Below are positions 40,251-51,073 of a stretch of DNA of 64,000 bases, piece after piece. The notes under the pieces were generated by a model. That model ran no database searches. It was not told the origin of the DNA and was given only the letters and a program-made list of their open reading frames with translations. Position 1 is the first letter of the stretch. Each line of letters opens with the position of its first letter. Source of the DNA: Lepus europaeus (lineage: Eukaryota; Chordata; Mammalia; Lagomorpha; Leporidae). The position numbers were made by a program, and so were the translations under genes. The stretch lies in NCBI RefSeq assembly GCF_033115175.1, contig NC_084844.1, positions 32,955,885 to 33,019,884 on the forward strand, read 5' to 3'.

Positions 40251-41943
40251 GGGGAGGGACTAGCTGTGACGGTGCTTCACCTCTTCTGACCTTTTTGAGC
40301 GAGTCTCTTCGAGAAGGTGGGAGTGCGCGGGGTTAAGGAAAAAGACAATTGCAGGGCAGCGCCTGTAGTGGGATCCTGGCCTGGGGGGCGGGGGAGAACA
40401 CTTGTAGTCCTGCCTGTGACCGTGTGGAAGGATGGAGAGGGGGAGGTGTTTCGTTTTTGTTTTTGTTTTTTTAGATAATCCAGTTTGTGGTCATAGCTGG
40501 GCTTTTTAATCCAGTGAACCTCATACACAGTTCCCCCCCGGGGTGGGGGCCATTGTCTGGGTCAGCAGGAGAGATCCCCAAATCACCCGGGAGAGGCTCC
40601 TGGGGTCTGGGGTCTGTTTGACAGCAGTCACTACTTGTTTGCGTTAGCCCAGCGAGCCCACTCCTGCCTACAAGTGAGAAGGCAGGGCCACAGGAGGCTA
40701 ACTGACCGGATAGGCTATGGCCACAGCCAGCCCTGCAGCCCCACCCCCCCCAACCCCCCCCCCCCCCCCGCCTGGGCCCCCAGGACCCAGCACTGCCTCC
40801 CTAGACTAAAGCAGGAGGCGGAGGCAGTGATGTGAGGCCCCAGCTACGCTGAGAAGTGGGTCTGCTGCCTCGGGACCCTCTGGAGCAGCGAGGGTCAGCC
40901 CTGAGCTGAGTGTGAAGGCGGGGTCTCCCGGCCCTGGGAGGCCTGGAGGACTTGGCCCGGGAGAGCAGACGTGCTCCCAGCTAAATATAGTCTGCTCAGG
41001 CCTCCTGACACTTTCTAATTCTGTCCAAGCCGGAGCCAGCCGCCAAGCCCGGATGGCAGGCGTACTACCCTTCTCCCACCCGGCCTGGGCATGTGCAGTC
41101 ACAGAATAAGATGGGTTTCTTCCAAGTTCAAGGAGGGGAGCCAAAGACTGAAGCCCTCAGCCTCAGAGGGATTGCGAGGTGGGACTCTTCCAGGTCCTCT
41201 CTGTAGCTGAGACGGCAGAGTGTTGGTGAGCAGCGTCGAGGGGAGCCTTGGGGGCTGTGAGAGCCTGCAGTAGGAAGTGCACACCCCAGAAGCCTTCATT
41301 CCTAACCCGGGAGGAAGCAGCTGGTCGGCTGGGGTGGAGCAGATTGGACCTGTGGGGCTTGCTGCCTTCTTGGGTGGAGAACACAGCCTCTGGGGCTGGG
41401 CCATGTCATCCAGTCATTCAGCCACCTGCTGCAGGAGGTAGTGTACGACAGATAAGGACAGGGAGCTTGGGAAGGCTCCAGAAAGGAAAGCTGTGTTCCT
41501 CCCACTCGACTACTTGGCCCCATTTTGGCCCTGCCATCATGGAGATGTGCCCACAGCTAAGTTGTGTGACTGTTCAAGCCTCTGCTTCTTCAGCCATTAC
41601 AATGTGGACAGTAGCATCAGTCACCTTTGTAGCTTTTTGCAAGGGGAAAGTGGCCACCTTGTAAAGCTGGCACCCAGTACGTCACCCAGTGCATGCCAAC
41701 TGCCACCTGGCACTGCGGCGTTTGGATGATACTCCCAACATTTTGGCCCACGTCTTTGTAAGTAGTGCCCTTATAGAAACGGTGCTTGGGAGTTTGTCCG
41801 GCAAACAGAGGAAGACTTTTCCCGACAGTGGAACAGCTCTGAGAAAAGCCCAGGACAACGATGATGTCCTTAACGCTGCACACACCTATGGCGGAGAGCC
41901 AGGGTCAGGGGGCAGGGCGCTTGTTGCTTTCAAACTGGGTGTG
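40251..41943. other. gene-free unique stretch upstream of MRPS23
   Basis: No exons recognised. A C-rich run with 16 consecutive C lies at 40754-40769. Confidence 0.5.
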
Positions 41944-42268
41944 GGGGAGCCACCGTGGTGGTGCAGAGGTTAGGCCACTGCCTGTGACACCAGCATCCCA
42001 TATGGGTACTGACTCGAGTCCCGCCCATCTGCTCCACTTCTGATCCCGCTCCCTGCTACTATGCCTGGAAGAGCAGCACAAAATGGCTCCAGTGCTTGGG
42101 CCCCTGCACCCACATGGGAGCCCTAGATAAGTTCCAGGGTTCTGGCTTCAGCTTGACCCAGCCCCAGCCGTTGCTAGCATTTGGGGAGTGAAGCAGTGGA
42201 TGGAAGATTGCTGTCTTTCCTTCTCTCTATATAACTCTGCCTTTCAAATAAATGAAATAATTTTTTAA
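41944..42268 (+). mobile_element. CSINE, left arm of inverted pair
   Basis: GGGGGAGCCACCGTGGTGGT to CAAATAAATGAAATAATT. Confidence 0.9.
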
Positions 42269-42269
42269 A

Positions 42270-42589
42270 AAAGATTTTATGTATTCATTTGAGAGGTAGA
42301 TTTACAGACAGAGGGAGAGACAGAGAGAAAGGTCCTCCATCTGCTGGTTCACTCCCCAAAAGGCCGCAACAGTCGGAGTTGGGCCCATCTGAAGTCAGGA
42401 GCCAGGAGCTTCCTCTGGGTCTCCCACATGGGTGCATGGGCCCAAGGACTTGGGCCATCTTCCACTGCTTTCCCAGGCCATAGCAGAGAGCTGGATGGGA
42501 AGAGGAGCGGCTGGGACAAGAATCAGCACCAATATGGGATGCCGGTGCTGCAGGTGGAGGCCCAGCCTACTATGCCACAGCGCTGGCCT
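42270..42589 (-). mobile_element. CSINE, right arm of inverted pair
   Basis: AAGATTTTATGTATTCATTTG to CCACAGCGCTGGCCTC, directly after the plus copy. Confidence 0.92.
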
Positions 42590-42631
42590 CAAAACAAATC
42601 CTTTTATAAAGGAGGTATGGAGAGTGGTAGG

Positions 42632-42953
42632 AACAGGTGTTTGGCCCAGTGGTTAAGACATTGCCCAGAACACCTGCATCCTGTACTGGAGCGCCTGGGT
42701 TCGAGTCCCAGCTCTGCTTCCTGCTAATGTGCACCCTCAGTAGGTGATGGCTCAAGTAGTTGGGTCCGTTCTGCCCAGGTGGGCTCCTGGCTCCAGCTTG
42801 GCCCAGCCCCAGCTGTCGTGGGCATTAGGCAAATGGGTCAGCAAATGGGAGATCACTCCCCCTCTCTCCCTCCTCTCTCTCTCTCTCTCTCCCTCTCTCC
42901 TTCCCTCCTTCCCTCCCCCCCCCCTCCCGTTCCTGTGCCTCTAAATAAATAAG
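42632..42953 (+). mobile_element. old-type CSINE with CT/C-rich tail
   Basis: AACAGGTGTTTGGCCCAGTG head and a long CT and C-rich tract (42860-42930) before TCTAAATAAATAAG. Confidence 0.85.
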
Positions 42954-44099
42954 AGGGGAAACAACAGTCAGTCTCAGGACCTGGAGGAAGAAGGGCAAGG
43001 AGGGAGGGCTCACAGCGGAGGCGGTGGAGGCTCCTCCCCTCCTGGCTGAGCACGCCCCCACCCCACGCCCTAGATACGCGACCGGGGAGAAAGCTGTGGC
43101 TGACCGTGCAGATCCTCCACCGCTCCGTGCACCAGGCGTGCTGCTCAGTTCCATTTCGAGATAGATTTTTACATTCCTCTGAGCCTCAGCTCAGCCGCTG
43201 GGACATGGGGACGTTCACAGGAGCCGGCCCAGCGCCGTGTGAAGAGAGTGAGCCAGCGAGTGCCTGCCGAGTGCTGCACACGGGCCTGGCCTGCCGCAGC
43301 TCCTCAGTCAGCACGCGCGGGGTGATCTCTTCTGGGGCACCCGTGTCCCACAGGGAATCCCACCCGGCGACCTGCACGGCATTTTCACTTAGCTTCCCAG
43401 TCTTTCCTTCACCCCAAGGAGAATTCAGGTAGAGACTGGCACTTTCTGCCCACACCTGCCGCAGGCTCCTTGCCGCCACGGAGGGCAGCACCTGGCCTTC
43501 CATTGTTAGGATCACCCCGGTGTTTTGCTGCCTACCACGGATGAGGCCACCAGAAGGCAGGTGTTTCAGGGTTGCTGTGGACTCTGGGAGCAACTTGCTC
43601 TCTCTCGAGCACATGAACCTCCTGGGGGTCTTGGGCAATGCACATTCTGACTCCGTAGGTCTAGGGAAAGGCCTGAGCCTCCATGTTTCTCGCAAGTCAC
43701 CAGGTTGATGCCATGCTGCCCAGGCTCACCCAAATCTGCCCAGGACTTTCCAAGTTTGGGCATTGAAAGCCCTGTGACCAGGGAAACCAGGACAGTGGGT
43801 CCCTGTATCCACAGACCACACTTGAATATCAAGGTTGTAGCAAGGTATGCTCACAATTCCTCACTCCAGAGTCCCTGGAATAATCTGGAAGTGACACCCA
43901 CTCCAGGCTTCACGCTCCAGGCAGGGCAGATGCTTATATAGTCATAGTGGCCCAAAAGCAAAAAAAAAAAAAAACCCTTTGCTTTGCAAATTTTACAAAG
44001 CGCATGGCCATATGGACAAAGTACATTCCCTTCTGCCAAACAGGTGCTCACATCTGGGAAAAATGATGCTAGTGGCCAGTGACCACGAGTTTGGCAAGA

Positions 44100-44118
44100 T
44101 GGCCACCAGGGGGCAGTA
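44100..44118 (+). promoter_or_regulatory. strong CTCF-like motif
   Basis: TGGCCACCAGGGGGCAGTA differs from the standard CTCF core consensus at only two positions near its 3' side. It lies in unique sequence between the two genes. Confidence 0.7.
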
Positions 44119-44439
44119 GATTTACACAACCTCCCTTTCCCCCACCCCCACCCCCCCAGCTCCAGAAATTTCCAACTCTTCCTCCAGCTGGTCCAGCCGG
44201 CTAATCCACGAATTAATCTGTGCTGTGATAATGGACATAAGGAGTTTTCTCTCAGTAGCATATTTGCTGTTTAATGGAAATGCTAAGAGACTATTTTTAA
44301 AAATCAGATGACGAGTGCTCCTGGGGGAGTTCCAGGGCTGGTGTTGGCCGTCACGGTCACTGCGCAGGTGTTTCAGGGCAGCAGCCCTTTCTGTCGGGGG
44401 GGGGGGGGGGACCAGGTTTCACCTGCTGTCCCCTCCATA

Positions 44440-44640
44440 ACACAGCTTAGTGGTTAGGCAATGGCCCTGGAACTCAACTGGAGTTCAGATCCTGCCACAA
44501 CCCCATACTGAGGGTGGATGTTGAATAAGGATCCCAGCCCGTCTGTGAAATGAGAGTAACTCTGGTTTCATATAGCCGCTTCGGGGACTGGGTAAAACAG
44601 TGCAAAATGCCCCCCGGAATAACAGGCATACAGAATGGCT
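44440..44640 (+). mobile_element. MIR
   Basis: CACAGCTTAGTGGTTAGGCA, GGAGTTCAGATCCTGCCAC and CCCGTCTGTGAAATGAGAG follow MIR order. Confidence 0.75.
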
Positions 44641-45149
44641 GGCACCATCCCGCACACTGCCTGCCTCCTGCATTCTTTACACCAAGTGCTCCTGTCTTCC
44701 CGCCCCACCCCCACCCCCCGCCAGCCCCTATCAGTCCCCTCGAGCCAACCAGGTGACTGAAGGGAACAGAGGGAGAGCTGAGTCTCTGGCAGGAAACACC
44801 AGGACAGTTCTGGGCACGGCAGTTCCCAAGATCTTTCATGCTGGGACCGAGCCTCAGACACCAACACGTACGAGGGGCAGGGAGCACTGGCTGTGTCAGG
44901 CTCCAGATGGCTCAGGTCAGCATTTGCACAGAAGACAAACCTGCCAGCATCACCTTGCGGCTACCTGGAGCCCAGTGTTCTCAGGTGAGCATGGGGCGGT
45001 GGGCAGGTGGCTGGGGCAGTCACCTGCTGCAGCCTGTCCCAGCTCAGGGGTCCTGTACACACGTTTCAGCTGGGAGGCAGGGGCTTTTGTACTCCTTGTT
45101 AGAGCTGGTTCTCTCTCTCCATCACCCTCAGTCTCATCATCACACTAGC

Positions 45150-45300
45150 AGCGAAAAAGGTGCCTGGCTTCTCCAACTTCACGGCATATTGGAATCCCCT
45201 GAGGCTTTACAATCCGATTCCGTGGTGACCTCACACCAAGCAGAATCTCAGGGACAGAGCCCACACATTAATGACTGCCATGCACAGCACGTTTGAGAGC
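45150..45300. mobile_element. MER5-like DNA transposon relic
   Basis: CATATTGGAATCCCCTGAGG resembles the MER5 core; diverged. Confidence 0.45.
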
Positions 45301-45454
45301 CGGTGCTGTTGAGAAGTGTGCCTCGAGCCTCAGGCTGCAGACAAGGCACCGGAAGAGTGAAAACGCGCACAGGTTCAGCAGCTCGGGCAGAGCCTGCGAT
45401 TCTGGGCTTCTCAACAAGCCCCCTGATGATCCCGCAGCTGACAGCAGGCTCATG

Positions 45455-45615
45455 GAGCTGTGGCTCTCAAACTTGAGCCTGTCCCAGAAGCATCACCAGG
45501 GCTTGTTAAGATGCAGCCCAGCTTCAGATTCTGTGGGTGTGGAGAGGACCCAACAACATGCACTCCTAGCAAACTCTCCAGTGATGCCAACGCTGTTGGT
45601 ACCTGTGCATGCTTT
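45455..45615 (+). mobile_element. MER5A-like hAT transposon relic
   Basis: GTGGCTCTCAAACTTGAGCC, CAGAAGCATCACCAGGGCTT and CCAGTGATGCCAACGCTG keep MER5A order. Non-autonomous, no coding capacity. Confidence 0.7.
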
Positions 45616-45639
45616 GGGCAGCAAGGGTGAAGAGGATGC

Positions 45640-45770
45640 AACAGTGGTTTTGGGATCAGCAGCCCTGGGCCCCCTGAGATGCTGGCTCTGTGATCTTGGA
45701 TAAGCTGCCTAGCCTCTCTGAATTGTCATTTCATCGCCTATATAAAGTGGCTATAATTGGACAAGATCAA
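45640..45770 (+). mobile_element. MIR
   Basis: GATGCTGGCTCTGTGATCTT and GCCTAGCCTCTCTGAATTGT match the MIR core and 3' part. Confidence 0.7.
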
Positions 45771-45850
45771 TTGGGTGAATATGACACACCTAACAGATTG
45801 TACACCGTGCAGTCCTTGGAACTGACGGCAATTGAATTACCTGGGGAGTT

Positions 45851-45864
45851 TCTCTCTCTCGCTC

Positions 45865-45938
<74 letters not shown>
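45851..45938. repeat. (CT)n(CA)n compound microsatellite
   Basis: About 50 bp of CT followed by about 35 bp of CA dinucleotides, next to an old-type CSINE. Confidence 0.95.
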
Positions 45939-45940
<2 letters not shown>

Positions 45941-46243
45941 GATGAGCGTTTGGTGCAATAAACATACCGCTTCAGACTCGCCTGACAACATATCAGAGTG
46001 CCTGGATTCGAGTCCCAGCTCCACACCTGATTCCTGTTTCCTGCTGATGCAAACCCTGGGAGGCAGCAGTGATGCCCAAATACTTGAGTCCCTGCCACTC
46101 AAATGGGACACCCAGATGGAGTTCCTGGTCCCTAGCTTGGGCCTGGCCCAGCCCAGCTGTTGAGGGCACCTGGGGAATGAGCCAGCAGGTAGGGACTGGG
46201 TCTCTCTCTTCCATTTCAAATAAAATGAAAATAAAATTGTTAA
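45939..46243 (+). mobile_element. old-type CSINE
   Basis: GGATGAGCGTTTGGTGCAAT head, TCTCTCTTCCATTTCAAATA tail. Confidence 0.8.
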
Positions 46244-46899
46244 AGCCCCCAGTTGTTGATTTAATTGGCCTGGGTAATCCTCAGTGCTAGGCGTGGCCTG
46301 GTTCCATGGCTCCCCCAGCTCCACAGTTTGCTGGGCTGCACCCCAGTCTGACTCAGTTGAAATCTGGCATTTTGAAAAGGCTCCCGGCGGTGCTGGCACG
46401 ATGCGCCAGGAATCAGTGGAGCAGGGCAGAGCCCCAGGGGTACGGGAACAGCCCTGGTGTGCCTTCAGTGCCCCATCACCACCTGGTGCAGGTGCGCCAC
46501 CTGAGGAGCCCACCTGGGTCTGATGGGCTCAGGAAGCTCTTTGCAAGGGAGGGCAGGGGGACCAGCGGGTACCTGAGAAAGGAGAGGGCTGGGCTCCAAG
46601 CCTCCAGCGACAGGGAGCAGCCTTGGCTGGGTGACCAGGAGCTCAGCAACAAGATGCATGCTTGGAAGCCACAAGGAGGTCTTTGGCTCAACACCAAGAA
46701 AAACTTAGTAACCTTGAGAGCTGCCCTTCCGAGAAGAGCATTAGCTTCCTGTTTGGGTGGCCCGTGTGCTGTCCCAGTAGCTGCAGGTTGTCTAGCCCGG
46801 CTGAGGAGCTTGCGCGGTGGAGACAGGGACCCGAGGCCCACACCGCACACCGGGCCGCTAATCCAGGCGCTTTCTGCTTATTCAGTGGAGTCCCAGGGA
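46244..46899. other. gene-free unique stretch
   Basis: Nothing recognised; leads into the CpG-rich block. Confidence 0.45.
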
Positions 46900-47900
46900 G
46901 CTTTCGCAACAGGCTCTGTTCCCCGGCAGTGGTTCCTACGCCCATTTGCCCGGGAAAAGTAAGCCGCTGGCTCACAGGAAGGCGACAGCGCCACACAAAG
47001 CCCGCAGGTCCGCAACCGCAAGCTTGCAGCGCGGACAGCAGGCGTCACCTAGGCAGTGCAGTGGGAGAAAGCTGGGCGGGGTTAACGCGGGCGATCGAGC
47101 AGGTGGCCCCGGGACCGGCCTCCAGGGCCCAAACCGTGCCCCGGGCGGGAAGGAGGAGGGAGGGAGGGCTCCCGGCTCTCGCCCACGCCGCCGGCCACAT
47201 CACAGCGCCGGAGAGAACACCAAGTCTTTATTACAGGGATTCCTAGGAAACAGCTCCAAGAAAAAACCACACATCAGAGGAAAAAACAAAGCAACACACA
47301 CAGACGCGGGGCTGGGGCTTCCCCGCGGGGCGCCTGGAGCCCCCCTCCTGCTCCGGGGGAGCCAGGCCCAAAGGCGCGGCTGCGGGGACCGCGGAGGGCG
47401 GGCGGCCCGGTCCTCGCCATCGCAGGGGCCACTCGCTTCCAAACTTGGTCACGCGCCGCGCCGGGCTCGGGGAGCGAGGTGCCCGGGCGGGGGCGGGCGG
47501 AACGCGGAACTGGCGCGGTCGTCCTCCAACCACCACCACGCCCGCTCATCTCGAGGCCACCTGCGGCCACCCGGGCCCCTCCAACATTCGGATTCCAAGC
47601 CCAGCGTCCCACGCTTGCCCCGGCGTCCCGGCTCGCGGGAAAGGTCAGCGTGTTCCCAGGTCGAGGGAGGGGCAGGGGACGCAGCGGCGGCCTCTCTGCC
47701 AGTGCCGGTGGGCGTTCGTGGAGTCGGACTTCTTCTAAGCCGACCTTGCTCTTCCATGAGCCCCAGGCAGGCCCTGCTGCCCTAGGGTCTCCCACCCAGG
47801 GGCCCCTTCCCCTTGCTCTGCAGCCCTGCGCCTTTCGACGGGGTCACTCCAGAACCTGCCACCGGGTAGCCAGGGCGTCTGACCCTGTGAACACCCACAG
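46900..47900. promoter_or_regulatory. intergenic CpG-rich block between MRPS23 and CUEDC1
   Basis: CpG-rich sequence 7 kb upstream of MRPS23 and 3 kb beyond the CUEDC1 stop codon. Long stop-free frames occur on both strands but are Arg/Pro/Gly/Ala-rich and unlike any protein I know. It could be an unannotated promoter or the GC-rich part of a long CUEDC1 3' UTR. Confidence 0.5.
47227..47232 (-). terminator. candidate poly(A) signal on minus strand
   Basis: AATAAA on the minus strand, followed within 20-30 nt by GU-rich sequence (GGTGTTCT and GCTGTGATGTGG), the expected layout of a cleavage site. It could end a long CUEDC1 3' UTR or a separate minus-strand transcript. Confidence 0.45.
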
Positions 47901-48957
47901 CAGGGTGGCTCCAGAACCGTCTCAGTCTCCTGCCAACCCAAAAACCCCGCCTAGCCAGAGTCCTCCAGCTCCGGGGAGGAGGGGGGCCACACCCTCCCCA
48001 TCCCTGCTGGGCCAGGGGTGCTGCACGATTAACTGGGCAGGGCAGGCAGCGGGCACCTCGCCTCTCTGTGTGGCCGGTGCCGGGCAGCCCGAGCTGCAGG
48101 AGGCCCTGGAAAGTAGTTGGGAGTGTGGGTGGGCAGGAGGCCAGGCAGAGGCTGAGCCCCAGAGAGGTGGGCAAGGGAGGGCTGCAGGATCTCCAGCTTC
48201 CGGCCAGAGAGCCATCCTGCTCTTGCCCATACTCCAACCTGGGTCTGCGTCCTGGGCCTTTTTTTTTTTCCCCCTCAAGAAGGGGTGGTTCCTCCATTTT
48301 TACTCATCCCCCATAGAAAAGCCTGGCTACAAAAGGGGCTGTGAATGGCTGCTGCCCCCGGGGGCCTCAGGTCCTTCCTCCAATCACAGGATGGCAACTC
48401 CGGCGTCCGAGTCCAGTGGGAAGTGGCAGTGGCTGGGCTGAACTGTGCCGGAGGGCCTCAGGAGGCGAGCACCATCTGTCCGGCTGCAGCCGGGCCGTTC
48501 AGCTGGGTGCCCCGACAGGGTCAGATCACCTTTGGCGAGGAGCTGCTGGCATGTGATAGGGAAAATGAGATGGGGGAGCGTTTTTTCCAAGGAGCCCACT
48601 GGTCTTTCCTGGGGCAGAAGCTGTCAAGACCAGGAGCGCTCCTTTCCCTGGATCAGCCTGGGGTCATCTTCCCCATCTCCCCACTTCTAGAAACTTCCCA
48701 CTCGCTACACCTCTAGGGACTCTGGCAGCTGAAGATGGGGCGAGGGGGTGAGCTGGGGTGGTGCTGAGCATCTGTGTGGGCAGAGATCAGAGCTGGAAGA
48801 GCCTGGCCTGTTCTGTGATGTGCTCACAGCTCTGATGAGCTGGCCCAAGGGGACCTGAAAGGGTAGAGGGGTAAACTGGGGCCAGAACTCCATGAACTCC
48901 AGACACCAGGCTGAAGTTCAAGTCAAGTCCTAAGACTTGACTCAGATGACCCATTCA
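47901..48957. other. gene-free stretch downstream of CUEDC1
   Basis: Unique sequence with a T/C run at 48260-48276. Possible 3' UTR if the 47227 poly(A) signal serves CUEDC1. Confidence 0.4.
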
Positions 48958-49249
48958 AAGGGCAGGACAGGCTCAGGGGTTAAGACACTGCTTGGGCCAA
49001 CTGCAACCCGATATTGGAGCGCCTGGTTTGAGCACCAGCTCCTCCACTTCTGATCCAGCATCCTGCTAATGCACACCCTGGAAAGCAGCAGGTGATGGCT
49101 CAAGTATTTAGGTCCCTGCCACTCGTGTGGTAGACCTGGATGGAGTTTCAGGCTCCTGGCTTCAGCCTGGCCCAGCCCTAGCTGTTGCAGGCCATATGGG
49201 GAGAAACCCAGTGGATGGAACATCTCTCTCTTTCTAATAAAGTGACAAT
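48958..49249 (+). mobile_element. old-type CSINE
   Basis: AAGGGCAGGACAGGCTCAGG to TCTCTCTCTTTCTAATAAAG. Confidence 0.8.
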
Positions 49250-50104
49250 ACATTTTGTAGCTATAGCTAAAGTAGAGATCTGGGGTTTGGTGATGGGGTG
49301 AACAGAGAGGGACAGGTGAGAGACTAGGGCTGTGACCCAGGTGAGGAATCTATCCGGGTGCAGTGGGAATGACACACGGAGTCAGGAGGCAAGGCTGGCT
49401 CTCGGGCAGCTGCCAGCCAGGGTTCAGGGACGGCCCTGGGGGACTGACTGCACTGCAGATTCCGATCCCAGAGCCAGCTGCACAGAAGCAGTGCTGAGGC
49501 TGTGAAAGAAGGTGAGGGTACTGCCAGGGAGTGGGGAGTGAAAGGACTTGGGAGGGGGTCAAGGGCAGAGCAACAGGGAGCGGGAGGAAGGAGAAGCAGG
49601 GTTCCAGCGAGGGAGGGCGTTTCAGGAGAGCACAGGGCACCGCATGGGGAAGACAGCCAGCTGTTGGATGCCGCGCCTTGCAGGTAGGTGTGGAGGACAC
49701 CTGGCTTTTTAAGACAGGGGGGAGGAGGAGGAGGGAGCTGGAAAGGGAAAAGGTGGGAGTCTCAGGAGGGAAGTGATAAGCAAGGCTCCAATTTGGGGGT
49801 GCCTGTGGACACGACCCATCTTCCCTGGAGCACAGGGGGAAGAAAGAGTGGCCGGCTGGCCTTGTGCACTCAGGAGATGTGGGAGGCAGGGCTGCAGAAA
49901 GCCTGGGACCATGGGAAGGGCTGGGAGCCCCAGGGAGGGAGGGGTAGGGAGTCAGCCAGTGGGGATGCGACGCCAGCTGCCCAAGCAGAGGCGGGGCGCC
50001 CCTGTGTGCTCACTCCCTGCTCTGTGTCGCCTCTACCACAGCAGTGTGGACTGTGGCCAGTCCTTCCTCACAGACTCAAGCAGGGCCGTTCCTGCTTGTG
50101 CAGC
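49250..50104. other. unique stretch, possible CUEDC1 3' flank
   Basis: Purine-rich at 49500-49780 on the plus strand. No exon or repeat recognised. Confidence 0.45.
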
Positions 50105-50396
50105 CTAATACTGTGTGGGAAACCCACATCCCACGTCGGAGTGCCCGGGTCCGAGTCCTGGCTCGGGTCCCAGTTCCAGCTGCCGGCTAATGTGCACGCT
50201 GGAAGGCAGCCAGTGACGGCTCAAGGACTTGGGTCCCTGTCATCTATATGGGAGTCCCAGGCTTGAGTTTGTGGTTCCTGGTTTTGGCCTGGTTCAATCC
50301 CGGCTACTGTGGGCATTTGGGGAGTGAACAAGCAAATGGGAGATCCTTCTCTTAATCTGCCTTTCAAATAAATCAAACAAATAAATATGGGACGCT
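50105..50396 (+). mobile_element. old-type CSINE
   Basis: GTGTGGGAAACCCACATCCC to CTTTCAAATAAATCAAACAA. Confidence 0.8.
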
Positions 50397-50734
50397 TCCA
50401 TAAAAGAAAGGTAGGCCAGCCTCGGTGATGCTGCCTTCTGGGACCAGGACAGCAGGGGTATGAGGAGGCCACAGCGGGAGGGCCTGGAGGAGATAAGGAC
50501 ACTCACTGTTTCTGCCCCAGGGCTTGCCCTGGGCTGCAGGGGAAAGAGCAGCCTGCTGGGCAGGCAGGGCCCCTGCCGGATACACAGCTGCCTCCTGGGG
50601 GCCTTTTCCTTCTGGGTTGTGGCAGACCCCAGACCACCCGCCCCCCGCAGGGGCTGGCAAGAGCCCTGTGTGCACAGCTGGGCTGACGCCACCTCAGCTT
50701 TCCTCTCTCTGTGGGCTGCGTGTGTCCCGGGCTG

Positions 50735-50832
50735 CCTTCTCAGCTGGGCTGTAAACTCTCCAAGGTCAAAAGCTCATTGTTTCCCTGTTCCCAGCGTTTG
50801 GCATGGACGGGTGTCAACTGAATAAATAATCA
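50735..50832 (+). mobile_element. L2 3' end
   Basis: CTGTAAACTCTCCAAGGTCA, CCCTGTTCCCAGCGTTTGGC and CAACTGAATAAATAATC give the L2 terminal order. Confidence 0.7.
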
Positions 50833-51005
50833 AATTAGAGAGATGCAAATGAGTAGTTCCCATGTTCTGGGCCACAAACACCAGTGCAGAGGCCTGGGGC
50901 CTGCGCTGCCCTGCCGCCTGAGCCCAGCACCTCCATCCAGCCCCCTGGGGAAGACAGCCAGGGTACGGGTCCGGGTATGGCAGCCCCAGCTGCAGGCCTT
51001 ACCTC

Positions 51006-51073
51006 TTACTGTGCTTCTCTTAAGAGCTCCTCCACCTTGGGCGCCTCCTGCCTCCTCCCCCGGAAGTCTTCCT
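51006..51073 (-). CDS. CUEDC1: CUEDC1 last coding exon with stop
   Basis: 68 nt. Acceptor GCTTTTCAG|AGGAAG. It encodes EDFRGRRQEAPKVEELLREA, then Gln and TAA at 51008-51006. No exact AATAAA is seen on this strand until 47232-47227, so the 3' UTR end is unresolved. Confidence 0.95.

Larger units (their letters stand above)
42954..45149. other. gene-free intergenic stretch
   Basis: Contains the CTCF-like motif at 44100, a 15-G run at 44396-44410 and a MIR at 44440. No coding frame is supported. Confidence 0.5.

Noticed and set aside
46946-48441. Overlapping 279- and 320-codon plus-strand frames
   Set aside because: Two different frames are open over the same CpG-rich block, as is the minus strand. 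This reflects GC content, not a gene.
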